DNA of 64,000 nucleotides from Stenopsyche tienmushanensis (lineage: Eukaryota > Arthropoda > Insecta > Trichoptera > Stenopsychidae): positions 1,426,001 through 1,490,000 of the forward strand of contig WACJ01000515.1 in assembly GCA_008973525.1 (NCBI GenBank), written 5' to 3'. A program made the translations under genes and the position numbers. This document shows positions 38,881-51,870 of the stretch, one piece after another. How positions within the stretch are numbered: position 1 is the stretch's first letter; every line of letters begins with the position of its first letter. The notes beneath the pieces are model-generated. The model made no database searches and was not told where the DNA came from. It was given only the letters and a program-made list of their open reading frames with translations.

Positions 38881-40459
38881 GTTTTAAGTGTACTAACTGA
38901 AACAAAATTAGCTTTATATTCATATATTCATATTAAGTCCTATCCACTTTAATATCGATTTGCAGCAATAATAGAAGGATCATTTCAAAACAATGATAAA
39001 TTTACAATATTTTCCATACTAAAATATTTTATCCAGTGTCTTACGGTTGTGTCGATCGTAAAATGTGCACATCTTTCGCACTCAATAGTACTATCGATGT
39101 CTGCCTTTTACGTCCCTTCGCATGTGTTAAATCCAAAATCGATTTTTCAATAAATATTCCAATATATTCGTCGATGGATGCTGTTATACTTTTTCATCAC
39201 CGAGTAGTTCGGATACTCGTGTATAGGTTTACAGTGAGATCATTTTCCATTAACCATTTTGTAGAGATTGCTTGTTCAAATAGTACTTTGGTAATGTTTC
39301 GGGTTATTACATACAGTAGCACGTATTCCCAAAGTATAAATTATCAATAATCTCGGTAAAAAATACCGTGTTTAATTCTATTGCCTTTTGAAGAGTCAAT
39401 GGAGTAAAAAATGCACCACATGCATTTGGGGCAATCATAAAAAAATATCGTTGGACTTTTTCATCGTATAATTAATTAGAGGCAAAGCATTTCGATTGTT
39501 GGATTGACAATATGTCGAGCGTTTCTGCATTGTGTAATTTTGAGCAATTTTTGAAGGATTCGCTTTGCTATTGCACACTTATCTTCGGAAAATGCATTTT
39601 TTTATTCTGCACATAGAAAATAACAATTTCGCTCCTTCGAAATATAAAACGAGGACATAAAAAGCACAAATGGCGAAGCAAAAATAATGTTTATGCTTTT
39701 GCTAGACAGGCCATTGAGAACGCTGCAGAGCCATAAGGGACTCAATATCTTTTTATGTATTTTTATTTTACGTGAGAAATTCGATTGCAAAGTGTCCGTA
39801 ATGAAATTCACCATTGTGATCGCTTCCGTTTTTTGGGATGTCTCATGGCTGTGAGAATCATTGGTTTTAACCCGAAAATGTGGAAGTCGTCCGTTTTAAG
39901 CACGTAATTAATTAACGATCCGATTAGTCAACGCGTGAGAAAATCGGAATGAAAATACAAAAGTGGTTATTCCAGATCCGTGACATGCAATTGTGCGATA
40001 ATTGGAAAAATAAGATGACTATAAGACAAAAGTATGATTTGTGATCACACTTTAAAACTTTAACTTCCTCTTACAATATTTAAGATTTTTGCAAAATATA
40101 TGAATGTAGGAATAATATATAAAAAATATAACTCCAATTTTTCTACCCAGGTCATAGCCTTTCTGTATGGTTTTTAGAACAAAATGTTTATAAAAATCAT
40201 CATTTTTACTACATTTACTTCATCAATCTCTTCTTTCATCATTGATTATCGAATATATTCCATTATTCATAGTATTGAAAACTTATAAACTTACCAAATT
40301 CTACTATTGCATACAATATTTTTCCAGCTGAGCTTCATTCATTGGATAAAATTATGAGATCAATATAAAACCAGCAGCCACACTTTTACATCTTTAAACA
40401 AAAATTGAAACTAAAGAGAATATATATATATATATATTTCCTGTGGGAGGGGAATCTTT
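38881..40459. other. Intron sequence without named features
   Basis: AT-rich intron. Open frames at 39036-39350 (plus) and 39602-39814 (minus) have no recognisable domain. A short (TA)n run lies at 40421-40438. Confidence 0.5.
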
Positions 40460-41045
40460 GGACCCGTAGGCGACTTAAGACACACAGAGTGGGTAGTGTC
40501 AAATTCATACTGACTAAACCCCTCCCTTGCCTTTCTCTGTCCTCCTGGTACTATTTTCCACATTGCTTCAGGAGGACAGGTAATCTGGCCTTAGATTGCT
40601 TGGCCCTATTCTAGTATTGGAGAGACGCTCTACGCCTCTCTCTTTCACTGCCCTCTTTGGTGCTCAGAATCTCTTCTACGCAGTCGCACCAAAGGTCCCA
40701 GTTCTTCATACTTGCCATCATGCTGTGGACCATGTTGTCGACGTTGAGCTCAGCTACCCCGAGTGCCTATTCCAGCAGTTTCCTCTGGGGTGCCCAAGTC
40801 TCACAACCTATAATGGTGTGCTCTGCGTCGTCGACCTCCGCTTGGCAGTGGTGGCAATTAGCTGATGAAGTATCCATGCCCCGTGAGTACCTGGATTGGA
40901 TCAAACCGTGGGTTGGATCCTGTTGAGGAGCAACTTTTCCATTACTTTACCAAGACCGTCCAACATGCACAGTGGTTTCAGAGTCGCCTTGCCCGGTTTC
41001 GATACCAGCACCAGCCTGGCCGTTTTCCACCTTTGTATAAATTTA
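40460..41045 (-). mobile_element. R1-like non-LTR retrotransposon, internally deleted
   Basis: From 41045 downward the minus strand encodes FIQRWKTARLVLVSKPGKAT and LKPLCMLDGLGKVMEKLL (the first conserved block of an R1-type reverse transcriptase, W-K-x-A-x-L-V-L-x-x-K-P-G-K). After a frame shift near 40860 it reads NCHHCQAEVDDAEHTIIGC and ETWAPQRKLLE (the post-RT CCHC-type zinc knuckle), then AELNVDNMVHSMMA, NWDLWCDC and KEGSERERRR. The RT catalytic centre between the first block and the knuckle is absent, so the copy is an internal deletion. In-frame stops confirm it is dead. Confidence 0.8.
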
Positions 41046-44000
41046 AAAGAGAATATAGACTTACATAATCCGGACTATGTGAGGCATACTATATTTTTCT
41101 GCATATAAATTATTGTGATACATCTGCTCCATTTGTATTTATAAATTCCATAAATCATCTAAAAAAGGTTGTTTTTTACATACAAATTTGATCGTATCTT
41201 AATAAAGATGGCATTCTTACATTTTTGCATCATGCTTTCAATATGAAGATTCTTATTATTCAATGGATTTTCATTAGTTTTCCCCGATAGTAGCAATACT
41301 TTTTTACGAAAGTTGTTCTTTTTCCAATGACAATTCAAATCAATAACTGAAAATTGGTCATTGATCTTTAATCGAATCTTTAAGAAATTAGACAGATTAA
41401 ATGCAAACTGTGCCAGATATTGCAGTATTTTACCGTATCTAAAATATTGTGATATATATTTTATTTGTCCATACATAAATTTCAAAAATATATTTTTTAT
41501 TTACAATTTTGATGCCCTTTTTATAAAAAATCTATTTCATAAGCTTTCATCCTTTCTATTAAATTAATCCTGTTCATACGCTTTTTTATAAATATATTAT
41601 ATTATGTATAAATATTTTATAGATTCTTTACCAATTTTATTAAAAATCCATTACAATGAAACTCTGATATAACTGATAAATTCGAACTGTTATGTTTTTC
41701 ATTTCGGTTTTCGAACCGGTTCAGTTCCAATTTTCGCTCCGGTTTTGCATTTTGATAAAGATAACAGTTTTATCATCTATCAGTTATGGCCCTGTGTATA
41801 ATAATGAAATTTTATTGTTAAATATAACTATAATATACGAATGTATTAATCATAGCAATATACTAATTTTATTGATGCATTCGTACAACAATTATGTTAT
41901 TTTAATATTTTGGGGTGGGATAAAACCTCTCTTTAATGGGCGTCAAGTATATGAACTCATTAAAAATATTAATCAAAATGTGCTAATTGTTTTATTAATG
42001 TAGTCACATTATGGGCATCTTCCATGGATTTAACCCTTGACACTTATATTTTTAAAATAATATCTTATATACGTTAGGCCCTTCTCCCTTCTGATAGTTG
42101 GGTATGGGATCGATCGCCACAGTGGCGCTGGCTGCTCTATTTTTCAATGCCTTTTTTATTTTATTTTTTATTTTTGAAAACTTTTTATCATTTCCCAAAC
42201 GACGCCAGCTAACCTACCTGAGACTCCATTCGATGTGGAGGAATTTTTATTGCTCTGAAAATAGTACTTATAATATAAGAGCGTTTCGCTTTACTAACAC
42301 ATAAAACTCCATAGCCGTACGTCAATACCTAGATGTATTGGCAAACTATCAATGCATTAGACGTATAAATAATGTAGACCTTTATTGAAAATATGGAACA
42401 ATTCCATTTCCAATTTAATTATTATCAATGCACTTTGTCTATGAAAAATTAGATTGATACGAATTTGATTAATATGCGTTATGATCTTATACTTGATGCA
42501 TAATTTCTTAGGGTTGTCTTGAGCCACCCCTATTCATTTCAGTTCATTTCACCTCTTATACTCAATCGCTTGGAAATCGTTTGAGATTATCCATATAATA
42601 TACATGGCGAAATATAATATATATGGCATCAAATATAGATTTGCTAATTAAGCCGAACTAATTTTATGCTTCGGCTTTTTTTGTATGCAATAAATTCATT
42701 TGAGTAAAACCTAAGAAATTTCCAACAATAGGAAGCGACATAAAGGCGCATCTACCTCAAATATTACCTGGCTATCAAACCATTAATAATGCGGTCGTTT
42801 TAAAGAACGAAATGTCTCGTTATAGCACTATTTCAGTCGCTATAGGAGACAATTGCCATTGTTATACTCTATGCTGAAGGAGATCTTAATGTCTGGATGT
42901 AAGTCATATTCTTCACACGTAATGGCATAACGTTTGATGTTTTTGCGCAAATGTTTGATAATTTTTATCAAGAAATATTTTCGTTGATAACATTAGTTTA
43001 AATTTCATCAAAGCACGATCCAAAGATGATTGATACCAAGCCGTTTGATCTTGTTTAATTGGAAGACTTCACGTCTGTTATGGTGAAAATCCATATATTT
43101 TTTTGATTTAAAAAAATATGTCTGTATCTACGGGGTATGCTTGATGTGTTTGTGTTATTTTTTGAAAAAAAAAATCGGTTCGATTAATTATCCTAAAAAA
43201 ATAATGGCACTCGCCCCGAATTTCGTCCAGCGTCGACCTTATTTACAATGGGACTTTATCATAACATCGAATGTTGTAGAAATATTTACATCAGTATTTT
43301 CGTTGTATTTAATAACAAATATAAGAAGAATATTTCCGCTTGGCATGTGAAAATTTAATTTCCTCTAAATCAGGCTATATACGTCATACGTGTTCAAAGT
43401 ACTTTTTCATACGCCAACCCATGTGCAGAGTCTCTCTCAGTACATGTACTTCCATTCCAGTTCACTCGTATGTTTTGTTGGGTTTTTCATATATTTTTTG
43501 TTCAACTATTCCATATTTTATTTATACATTTTTTCTTCGCTATACGTCTATTTTTTACTCCATTTTTACTTCTTCGTATTTTCCGTCTCGGGAAAACTCC
43601 TTGGCGCAGTGGGCCCTCGTATGTACTTGCGGCATACTGATGCCGAATTGATTTATATCCAAGATATCGAAATGTAGCATAATCTCTTAGAAATCGACAG
43701 TCGATTCACATACATTTGTATCAATCAAAATAAAATTTTAATGAGTCTGTCAACTTGTCAAGATAGCGATGAAAATCTTCATTTTTTAATAGTTTTTCTA
43801 ACTAAAGGCTTAAATGCTTTAATACTAAATATGCAATGAAATTCCTTATCTAATTCCAGGATGTTTTTGCATTGATTAAACTTAAATATCTTAATTTGAA
43901 TCCTTGTATAACTACAATGAACATTTACCATGTTGCTTTGCATATCTCATCAAGCATACAAACCAACATTTTTCATGGTCGATGCGGTTTTAACTACTGT

Positions 44001-44237
44001 ATTATTATAGTATATCAAAATTATCATAATCTTTCCACTTCTTATTCCCATTCCCACAACTTATTAAAGAAATTGAAATGATATTTTATATCCAAACAAG
44101 TGATATAAAAACTTCCATTATATTCACCTTGCTATAAGATTTAAGTGGTCCTGTAGTAAATTTCATACACTTTTAATTTGTTAAGATAAATCTGTGATGA
44201 TTTAGTTTGGATCTGATTCATTTGGATTGAATAAATC
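41046..44237. other. Intron sequence with one CGGTT-rich repeat
   Basis: AT-rich intron. A CGGTT/CGGTTTT-rich cluster with the palindrome GAACCGGTTC lies at 41700-41750. Overlapping open frames at 43340-43677 and others have no recognisable signature. Confidence 0.45.
41700..41752. repeat. CGGTT-rich degenerate repeat
   Basis: TTCGGTTTTCGAACCGGTTC is followed by CGCTCCGGTTTTG. A similar cluster occurs at 57061-57140. Such subterminal CGGTT repeats are common at ends of hAT-type elements, so both may mark decayed element ends; that is inference. Confidence 0.4.
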
Positions 44238-44600
44238 AAGGGTAACCAACTTTTTTTGCCTTGGGAGCTACATTTCAATTTATATTTTTTTGGGATCAAC
44301 TTCTAACATGATTTTGATGAGAAGTTTTATATGAGATTTTTCCATTTAATTCCACTTTCTTAAAGAATTATTGCTGTGAATGTAGTGTGATCTTCGACCT
44401 TTATACCAGTTATTTCCTTATTTTTTAATTTTGAGGATAATCGCGATTATAATGTTTATGCCAGATACTAAAATGTTGATTCAGATGATCTCTTTTTGGT
44501 AAATCAATGAAAAGTTTGCATATTAATTGTCATGTCTTTATTCATCGTTTATTGAACAGGCTGTGACTGCGAGGCGTAGAAGATCCAAACTCGAGCTTAG
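44238..44600 (-). mobile_element. Possible hAT element remnant
   Basis: Begins with CAAGGGTAACCAACTTTTTT and GCCTTGGGAGCTACA, close to hAT termini of the CAGGGGTxxCCAACxTTTTTxxCxxGxGAGC type. Near its other side (44555-44590) the minus strand carries TCTTCTACGCCTCGCAGTC, which is shared with the hAT fragment at 8256-8276 (TATTCTACGCCTCGCAGCC), where it lies between terminus and transposase start. Orientation is set by that shared word. Confidence 0.5.
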
Positions 44601-44755
44601 AAGTGAAGCCAAACTCAAGTTGAGCCTTGACTGAGCCTTAGAACAAGACTCGAAGCTTGAAGCATAATCAAAGTTGAACCGAAGCTCACTCGGAGTTGAG
44701 TCGAAGTCTATTTAAAGCTCGAAGTTCACTCAGAGCTTGACTTTATAGTGACTTG
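44585..44755. repeat. Degenerate CTCGAAG/GTTGAGC tandem repeat
   Basis: About 165 bp dominated by overlapping words GAAGC, CTCGAAG, AAGTTGAGC and ACTCAGAGCTTGA, forming an irregular minisatellite. It abuts the hAT remnant and may be its subterminal repeat region. Confidence 0.55.
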
Positions 44756-46370
44756 CACCTCTTTTATATTCGACTTAATACTTCCCTTTCTCTCGTAGTG
44801 ATCTTTCTGAAAGGTAATTCCATTGCCTATTTGTTATAGAAATTAAGGTAATTAAAATATGGATATTGCTCCTACCATCATCTGGAATGTTATTGTGTTA
44901 TGCTTCCAGAAAGTTCGACGATTCGTATTGTTTTGAACGGTTTAAAATTGACGGTGTTTTAAAAAATGCATTACTTTTCGGTTCCCTTAATATATTCGGT
45001 ATTCCTAATAAAGTATGGTATTAATATTCTTAAGTAAAATGGTGTGCATTGATGATTTTCAGACTTCTATTAAATAAATTATCATCATGACCATTGTTAA
45101 TGAGAATTCACAGACTTCAATGCTTTAATTAAGCTCATCAATTTAATACATTTTGAAAAGGTTGTTGTATCAAAAATTAAAGCCTGAACTACATTTCGAA
45201 CAAAAAAAATTAAAATGTGGTCTCCAGAGGTATAAGGGCCCTATTTTTGTGCATACATGCAATCATATTGGATGAAATTGTGTCTCATTCGCAACACGCC
45301 AAGTCAGCCGGCTTCTATAAAGTTCAGATATTAATCGTAATAAAAAATACAATTAAACCCTAACAGGGGGTTGAATTATCTCGATAAAGGACATCCTTAT
45401 TATAATTATAATTTCATCCGTTTCGACCTTATTACAATAACATTAAATTTTATGGCGGATACGCCGCAACGTTAATAAAGTCGATCCAAGTTTCTCATCT
45501 GCCATAGCGAAACTATAGCATATCTTGAAATCATGCATTTCGAAGCCCTCGTTACATATAATGAACGATATTTTTAAATGAATAAAGCAACTCATTCAAT
45601 AAGGTCGTGATGTGCGTAGAATAGATAAAATAGAACTGGTATCGTCTATAATTACAGATGAGACAATTACGACTGTTGATTAGACCACACCGAGTACTAG
45701 TAGAATGTCAGTACGTGAATTAATGTTGAAAGTTGACATTGCTTGTAATATCATATAGAAATAATTTACACATCTTACAGGACTTTATTATCATTAAATC
45801 AAAAATAATATTAATTCGGCAGTATACACTGATGTAATATTTCCATGTCTTACAATTGTTAGCAGAACAAACATTTTCGCAGTACGTTCGAAGATTTCTT
45901 CGTATTTGTTTAATACCATCGCCGCCAGGTCGTAATGGAATACGACCGAAAAATCCGCCATATACGTATATGAAATTAAACATTTTCTTTTCTGTAAACA
46001 GTTTTCATCGTAGCATACATTCCTCCTCTTTTGCAATTTTAAAATCCCGGATATGGATAAAATGTAGAGTAGGAGAAATAAGAAAAATGGATAAGAGAAG
46101 ATAAACACATTGAGTACAGTATACCTCTCACCCTACGGCACATCCAACATTTTATATGAAAAAATATGTTCTAAGAAAAAGCGATTACCACTGGGTGTTT
46201 GCTATGTATCACATGTTAAACAAAATTTAAGACTCAAGGAATCATGAGACTTTATTGCGCCAAACGGGAATGACTATTCAAAATTATAAGAAAATAAAGC
46301 CAAGTGTTAAAATTATGCGTTCAATTCTGGACTCTTAATTATCCCATGTCGAAAGACCTACAAGGACGAT
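44756..46370. other. Intron sequence without named features
   Basis: AT-rich intron. Overlapping open frames at 45720-46108 on both strands have no recognisable domain. I see nothing else. Confidence 0.5.
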
Positions 46371-46372
46371 TT

Positions 46373-46560
46373 AAAATTTTATTTTTCTACATAGTTCCCT
46401 TCATTAGAAATACATGTATTCAGAGTCCTCCGTTGCGCAACATATAATTATTCACTTTCATTTAAGCTGCCTCAGTGTCATCTAGAAATGTCTTGTCCTT
46501 GTAGTGGTGAAAGTCTAAATTTAATACAAATTAGGGAGATCAAAAACATTCGCGTATTTT
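46373..46560 (-). mobile_element. Mariner transposase C-terminus, minus strand
   Basis: The minus strand encodes RRTLNTCISNEGNYVEK and then a stop, the closing motif of mariner transposases (R-x-x-x-C-I-x-x-x-G-x-Y-V/F-E-K). Upstream in the minus direction the match decays into stops. It is a short dead fragment, close to a second mariner fragment on the other strand. Confidence 0.6.
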
Positions 46561-46649
46561 GAGACCTTTTTTGTAGAACTATTGTTAAACATGATTTTTG
46601 TGCAATAGATTTTATTCTTGAAAGTAAAATGTCCAGATCTGAAATTTTA

Positions 46650-46990
46650 CTTTTTTGATTTGGGTTAGAATGCTACAAAACCCAATAAAATACTCAAATA
46701 TGTTTATGGTTAAATGGTCACAGACCACAGATGCTAATATTGGCTATAAAAATTATACGGGAATTAAACTGGAAGATGTTACCGCATCCTCCTATTTGCT
46801 GGACATCGCTCTGATGGATCTTCATATTTTAAGGTCCGTAAAGCACAGCTTGAGAAAAAGACAATTCAAACATCCAGCTGAAGTGGAAATGCATTTGAAA
46901 TCATTTTTTTGCTTATAAGCTAGACATTTTCCACAAAGAATGGATCGAAGGACTGCCAAAGTGATGAAAAGATGCATTTAATAATAAAGG
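46650..46990 (+). mobile_element. Mariner transposase 3' portion, plus strand
   Basis: The frame contains SSYLLDIALMDLHILRSVKH then SLRKRQFKHPAEVEMHLKSF, matching the last catalytic block of mariner transposases (PPYSPDLAPxDYHLFRSLKxxLxGxxF). There the third acid (D34D) should sit in SPDLAPxD, and the equivalent D of LMD is kept. Downstream, after a stop, come words like FHKEWIEGLPK, the expected tail. The first part of the frame is too decayed to read. Confidence 0.7.
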
Positions 46991-48488
46991 TTATTTATAA
47001 ATTTTAATTTTTTTTATTAAATACGCGAATATTTTTGGGTTTCCCTAAAATTAACACCCATTATCAATGATCATATTAAATTCATATTTTAGACTAGCAC
47101 GTGGAAATGAATGCAAAAAACGGATATATATATACAATTTAATTGTAAATTTGGGTAATTTCTGCTATATGCATCTGAATACAAGTAGCATCCTTTGAGA
47201 AGTATTAATAATATAAATATAATATAATATAAAAACAAACAATGCATTTTTAGCCTAATATTTTAAGCATTTGTAAACAGTCTGTGTTTGTATATTGTTC
47301 AAAAACTCGTTCCAATAAGAATTTATATCGGAAAAGTCTTATGGGAATATTTTACGTAAGACTTAATATTTTCTGCAAATCTCTGTGATGACGTTCATCA
47401 CTGCGAAGATTACTCCTTCGTGGAATACATATTTTTTAATCTAAACTAATGAATCATATTTAAAATCTAATGCGCAATCCTCAACATGTGTTTCGAAATT
47501 AAATATAAATGAATATATCTTCGATGTTTGGCATTTGATTTCTTCCAGCAGTCCTAGTGTTTTATAGGCTTTATGTGAACAGATTGTAGCTTTTTGTCGG
47601 ACAGCTTTATAGACGGGACTAAATGGGTTAATCCTCTATTATTTCCGTTACTTCGTTCTGCCCTTTTTGGCCCAGATTAGTCAAGACCTCCGGTTTTATT
47701 TACGAAATCCATTCCGAAAGCGATCCATCCATTTCGTATGAAAAATTCATGGATCGGGATGAACCCGACAATAGTTTAATGGACATGTGACCCCTTTATG
47801 TCGATATAACAGAAAAGTGCACTAGCGTCTTTTATCTCTCTTCTATGTAATAAAAATATACGATTGTATACTTACCTAGTTCTTTTAGTGCGCCTTTTTA
47901 TATATCTGCCAACCGCCGCCATTGCATTCGTGCGTTCGTTACGCCAGTTTCACGGCGAATCTTATTAAAACTTTTTTAACCCACTTTGTTATCATCCAGT
48001 TGGACGTTACCCATGACACTTATTCTGTGGGCTACGTATTTTAATATTTGCCATGATATATAGCTGTGCAGTTTTTGCTTTAATGCAAAAATACTGCATA
48101 ATTTATGTAAAGTTTCCGCTCAACTTTTTTAGGTCAACTGCTATGAAAACACGAAAAAAACGATAATTTTTTCAACCTCTACCCATCCATAATAAAATTC
48201 AATAAATTTGTATTGAAACGACGTAAATCGGAAATGCTCTTCCTGCATATTTAATACAATTTTATAACAAAGAAGCATGCCATCCGAGTAAAAACTCTGA
48301 GCTCAATAATCTTACGTAAGAGCCACTAAATTGCGTTTCTCATACAAATTTATTGATTTGGATTAACAAAATTTAATTATTATACTTATCTGCTCTTTTA
48401 TTAATAATAAAAACTGTTCTTAAAATTCCAGATATATTTTCTAATACATCCACTCCAGAGCAGAATTTATACGAACGAAAAAAATATA
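46991..48488. other. Intron sequence without named features
   Basis: AT-rich intron lying between the mariner fragment and copy B of the paired MITE. No gene or repeat I recognise. Confidence 0.5.
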
Positions 48489-49256
48489 CACTCAAATCTC
48501 TATTTATGCGATTTCGAAGTTATGCGGTTTTTTTTTAAGTAATTTTTTTTTATTTCATAAAGAGTACGTATCGAGATATTTTGAATAAAATACGAAATAA
48601 ATCAACAACACCAACTGAAATTTAGAAAAAAACTATAATCTGGAACAGTGTAAATCATATTGCATTTGCTATCGCTGAATTACGAACGCCCCCTTTATTC
48701 TGGTTAAGATTTTTGAAAAAAATTATTTCGTTTTTTTTTTGCATTTTTCCAATGTTTCGACCTTTAAAAATATATTCTCCATTGGAATTTCCAATGCTCC
48801 AACTACTTACGGAATTATAGCTATTTTAACCCTCTATAATTCCTACCAGATTTATGTCAAAAATTATTTTTTAACTATTTAAAAAAATGACTTATTTATT
48901 ATTTTTTGAGTTAGATACTATAGTGACATCTTTACTGATTATGAATTATATTGTTGAAAAGAAAAAATCTACACAGAACAATGACGACATTGACATTGGG
49001 TATTTCTTCTACTACATCCTAAAAATTTTAGCAATGATGCAAAACGTCCTTTAAATTATACCAAGAATGTTATTTTTAATTGCCTTTTTTTCTATTTTTT
49101 TATTAACTTTTTTTGTGCGAATTTGGATATATTTTATATAGCTGTTTCAAAGTTATGCGGTTTTTAAAATCTATGGAACGCATCTTCATTTTTTCTATGT
49201 AACTCATAGCTTTTTTGTGCGATTTTCCGCGGAATACATCTACCGCACAAAAAAGT
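48489..49256 (-). mobile_element. Pogo-type MITE, copy B of an inverted pair
   Basis: Begins CTCAAATCTCTATTTATGCG and ends GCGATTTTCCGCGGAATACA plus CATCTACCGCACAAAAAA. It is the same unit as 38081-38880 in opposite orientation, with many point differences and small indels, which suggests both insertions are old. No open frame of note. Confidence 0.6.
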
Positions 49257-49344
49257 TTTAAGTTTATTATCAACTAAATCTAATTAATTATAACATCAAT
49301 ACCTATAATTGCCAAATCATCAATTTTGTATTTAATTCATTCAA

Positions 49345-49560
49345 AAAATCATGTGAGTACTCTCGTGCGGTACAAGTGAAACTTCTTAGCGTCTAGGAAA
49401 AGTTTTATTGATCATTTGTTAACTAAAATTGCTATTTAAAAATGAAGCTGTGTGTTGTGTAGTATATAATAAAATAGGCATTTTAATGTTCTTGTGTTTG
49501 CCTTATACTACGAAGAGACATTCACACATACAGCAAAGGTGACGCACCGCATTCGTTTAA
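49345..49560 (+). repeat. Pogo-related repeat, plus copy
   Basis: Aligns with the reverse complement of 35680-35900: ACTCTCGTGCGGTACAAG, GAAACTTCTTAGCGTCTAGG and GTAGTATATAATAAAATAGG all have counterparts in the same order. It lies just beyond copy B of the paired MITE. Confidence 0.5.
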
Positions 49561-49562
49561 CG

Positions 49563-49660
49563 CAGCGGTCCTTAAACTTATTTAGTCCGTGGACCCCTTC
49601 TTGAAGAAACTTTTTTTCGTGGACCCCATCCCAATATTTACAACGTTCTTGGAACTTAAT
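49563..49660 (+). mobile_element. hAT terminus
   Basis: CAGCGGTCCTTAAACTTATT then GTCCGTGGACCCCTTC and, again, CGTGGACCCC is the classic terminus of a group of hAT elements (CAGxGGTCCxxAAACTT...GTGGACCCC). The preceding 8 bp could be half of the target duplication, but I did not find a matching right end, so the element limits are unknown. Confidence 0.6.
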
Positions 49661-51870
49661 TTTTCCAACTTTTAATGAATTGAATATCGGCTAGTAACCG
49701 GATAATAAGAGGCACAAGATTCAAAAATATGAATACACATTTACATTCAATTAATTTAAGTGGAGATCTTTAATAAAATATTATTTTATTAAAAAATGCG
49801 TGAAAATAATAGCAAAACGTCAATTATGCAAAAAGTGGTTAGTGGATAAACGACAAATATATTAAATTGGTGCCTCTCCAACTTTGACATGTTTTGGAAC
49901 CATCGGTTCAACAGGAAGTCGTTAAGTCTGAATAGCCTTTTCGCATATAAAAGATGAGATAAAAAATATTTTATTTTTGAACGTTTGCCATTTTTTAATA
50001 CATATATTCAATACATACATGCTATAATAAGGGCGAAACACATTAACGACCGCGGCTATTTTTCGGCGCACTCTACAAAAATCCAGTCAGAATTTAAATT
50101 ACAGTTGGATTTCGTAAAGTTTCAGATTTGTCCGCTAGAGTCATTGGAATTATTTTAAATATTTGTATCAATGACGATGATATTATCAGCGATGTCGGCA
50201 TGATTAATTAAAATAAACGTCGGATGTTGATGGCTTCCTGAACGTGCTTTATGATGGATAATAAATTTATAATCACCCTTTCTGATGTGGTGTTAAAATG
50301 TTTACGAGGAATAAGAATATATGGCTGTATTAAATTTTCATAATTAAAAATTAAGATATACAGTATTAATTATTAGCCTTTTGATGTTTCAATGCGATCT
50401 CATCCGCACAATTTTTTGATTGATCTCATTCGGTTCGCATTTCGTCGGGGAGCATTCGGATGAAATTTAATCCATTTATATTGCATCCACTTTTTTCCAA
50501 TATGTCCAAGTCTTATAAATGTGCCAAGACGGAACTGGCTGTCTGGCGAAGGCTTTTTTCATCCATTTTCGTCGAGTTCAGTGACGTTTAAGGGTGGCAC
50601 AAAAAATACGTAAATAACCATACGTATATGGATTTCAACTTAAAATGTCTATCCATACCAGAACATATAAAATGATAATAAAACTAGTGCATACGACTTT
50701 CTTATGGGTTTTTCATAGGTGTGCACGTGCATATGTGCATTCTGCTGCACTCGTATGAGTACCGAACATAAAAACGCCAAGAGCGCAGCTAAGAAGCGTA
50801 CAGCGTCTCTTTTTAGTGTGCACGACGGGCGCCGACATTGGCGTATCTCCGTCCCTGTTCACATTTTTCAGCGCAACTTTTACTGCCTTCATACACATGT
50901 GAAGAATATTTTTTAGTCTGTTTTGAAGGAAATGAACGAAGAATTTCATTTTTTTCCTCGTATGTGGAGAGATTGTATTTTTCCATTTCAGGAGGTCCTT
51001 TGTGTACAGCCAAACGTAGATCATCACGCATTTCGCGGATCCATCGCGAAGGATTAATTCGAAAATATTGCCAAATAAAAATACGTATGTTATGCAATGA
51101 GCTTGCACGAAAACAAGAGGCTAGAAATTTATTCCAGATCCATATGTTTAACCTTAATAGTTCGAAGAAAATATTGATGATCCCATTGCATGACTGAAAT
51201 TGACTTAAATTCAAACAAAATAATACGTTTCATACTACATTATATACAATACTTACATACAAATTGGCGTTGTTATAAAAACGATAATAGAAACAACCCT
51301 TACAATAAATAAAATATCAATTAAACCAATTGATTGTATAGAAACGGACTTGTCATTAAACCCTGATTCTATAAAATTAAACATTATTTTCGATTGATTT
51401 ATAATACAAATTTAATACACGTTCTACAAGAAGTGTACTTGGACTAAATTTAATAAATTATATTTATATAGTGAACTTGTGATCCTAGATGCTTGTTATA
51501 AAGGTTCGGGTTCAAATACAGATTCTAGCAAAAAATCACACAATATCGTCTCTAATCAGATTTTTACATAAAATTCCTATTCAAATCGTACACTAGAAGA
51601 ATATAATAAAATATACCAATTAACGCAATATTTGGTTTAATATTATCGAGATTGATTTATAAGCATGTATGGTTTTATTAAATATTTGCAAACAAAATTG
51701 TGTGGTAGGATGATCGCGTATTTGCGAGCGAATTCCAGTGATTCATAAAGAGCACTTTTGTACGTGGAGCTCGGAGGAAGACAGAGACGGATAAAACGTA
51801 GCGCAGTTCGGTAAATGTGCATGGGAGACAGAGACGGAAAGCTTCTTACGTACGATAGTGTAGATCGTTA
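49661..51870. other. Intron stretch with a GC-richer island
   Basis: Around 50700-51210 an island has open frames of 119-133 codons on both strands, overlapping each other, with no recognisable domain. Such mutual overlap argues for a compositional effect or conserved non-coding DNA rather than an exon. The rest is AT-rich and featureless. Confidence 0.4.

Noticed and set aside
43340..43677. Overlapping 95- and 103-codon frames as a membrane protein gene
   Set aside because: The hydrophobic Phe/Tyr/Ile-rich peptides are what AT-rich DNA gives by chance; two frames overlap and neither shows conservation cues.
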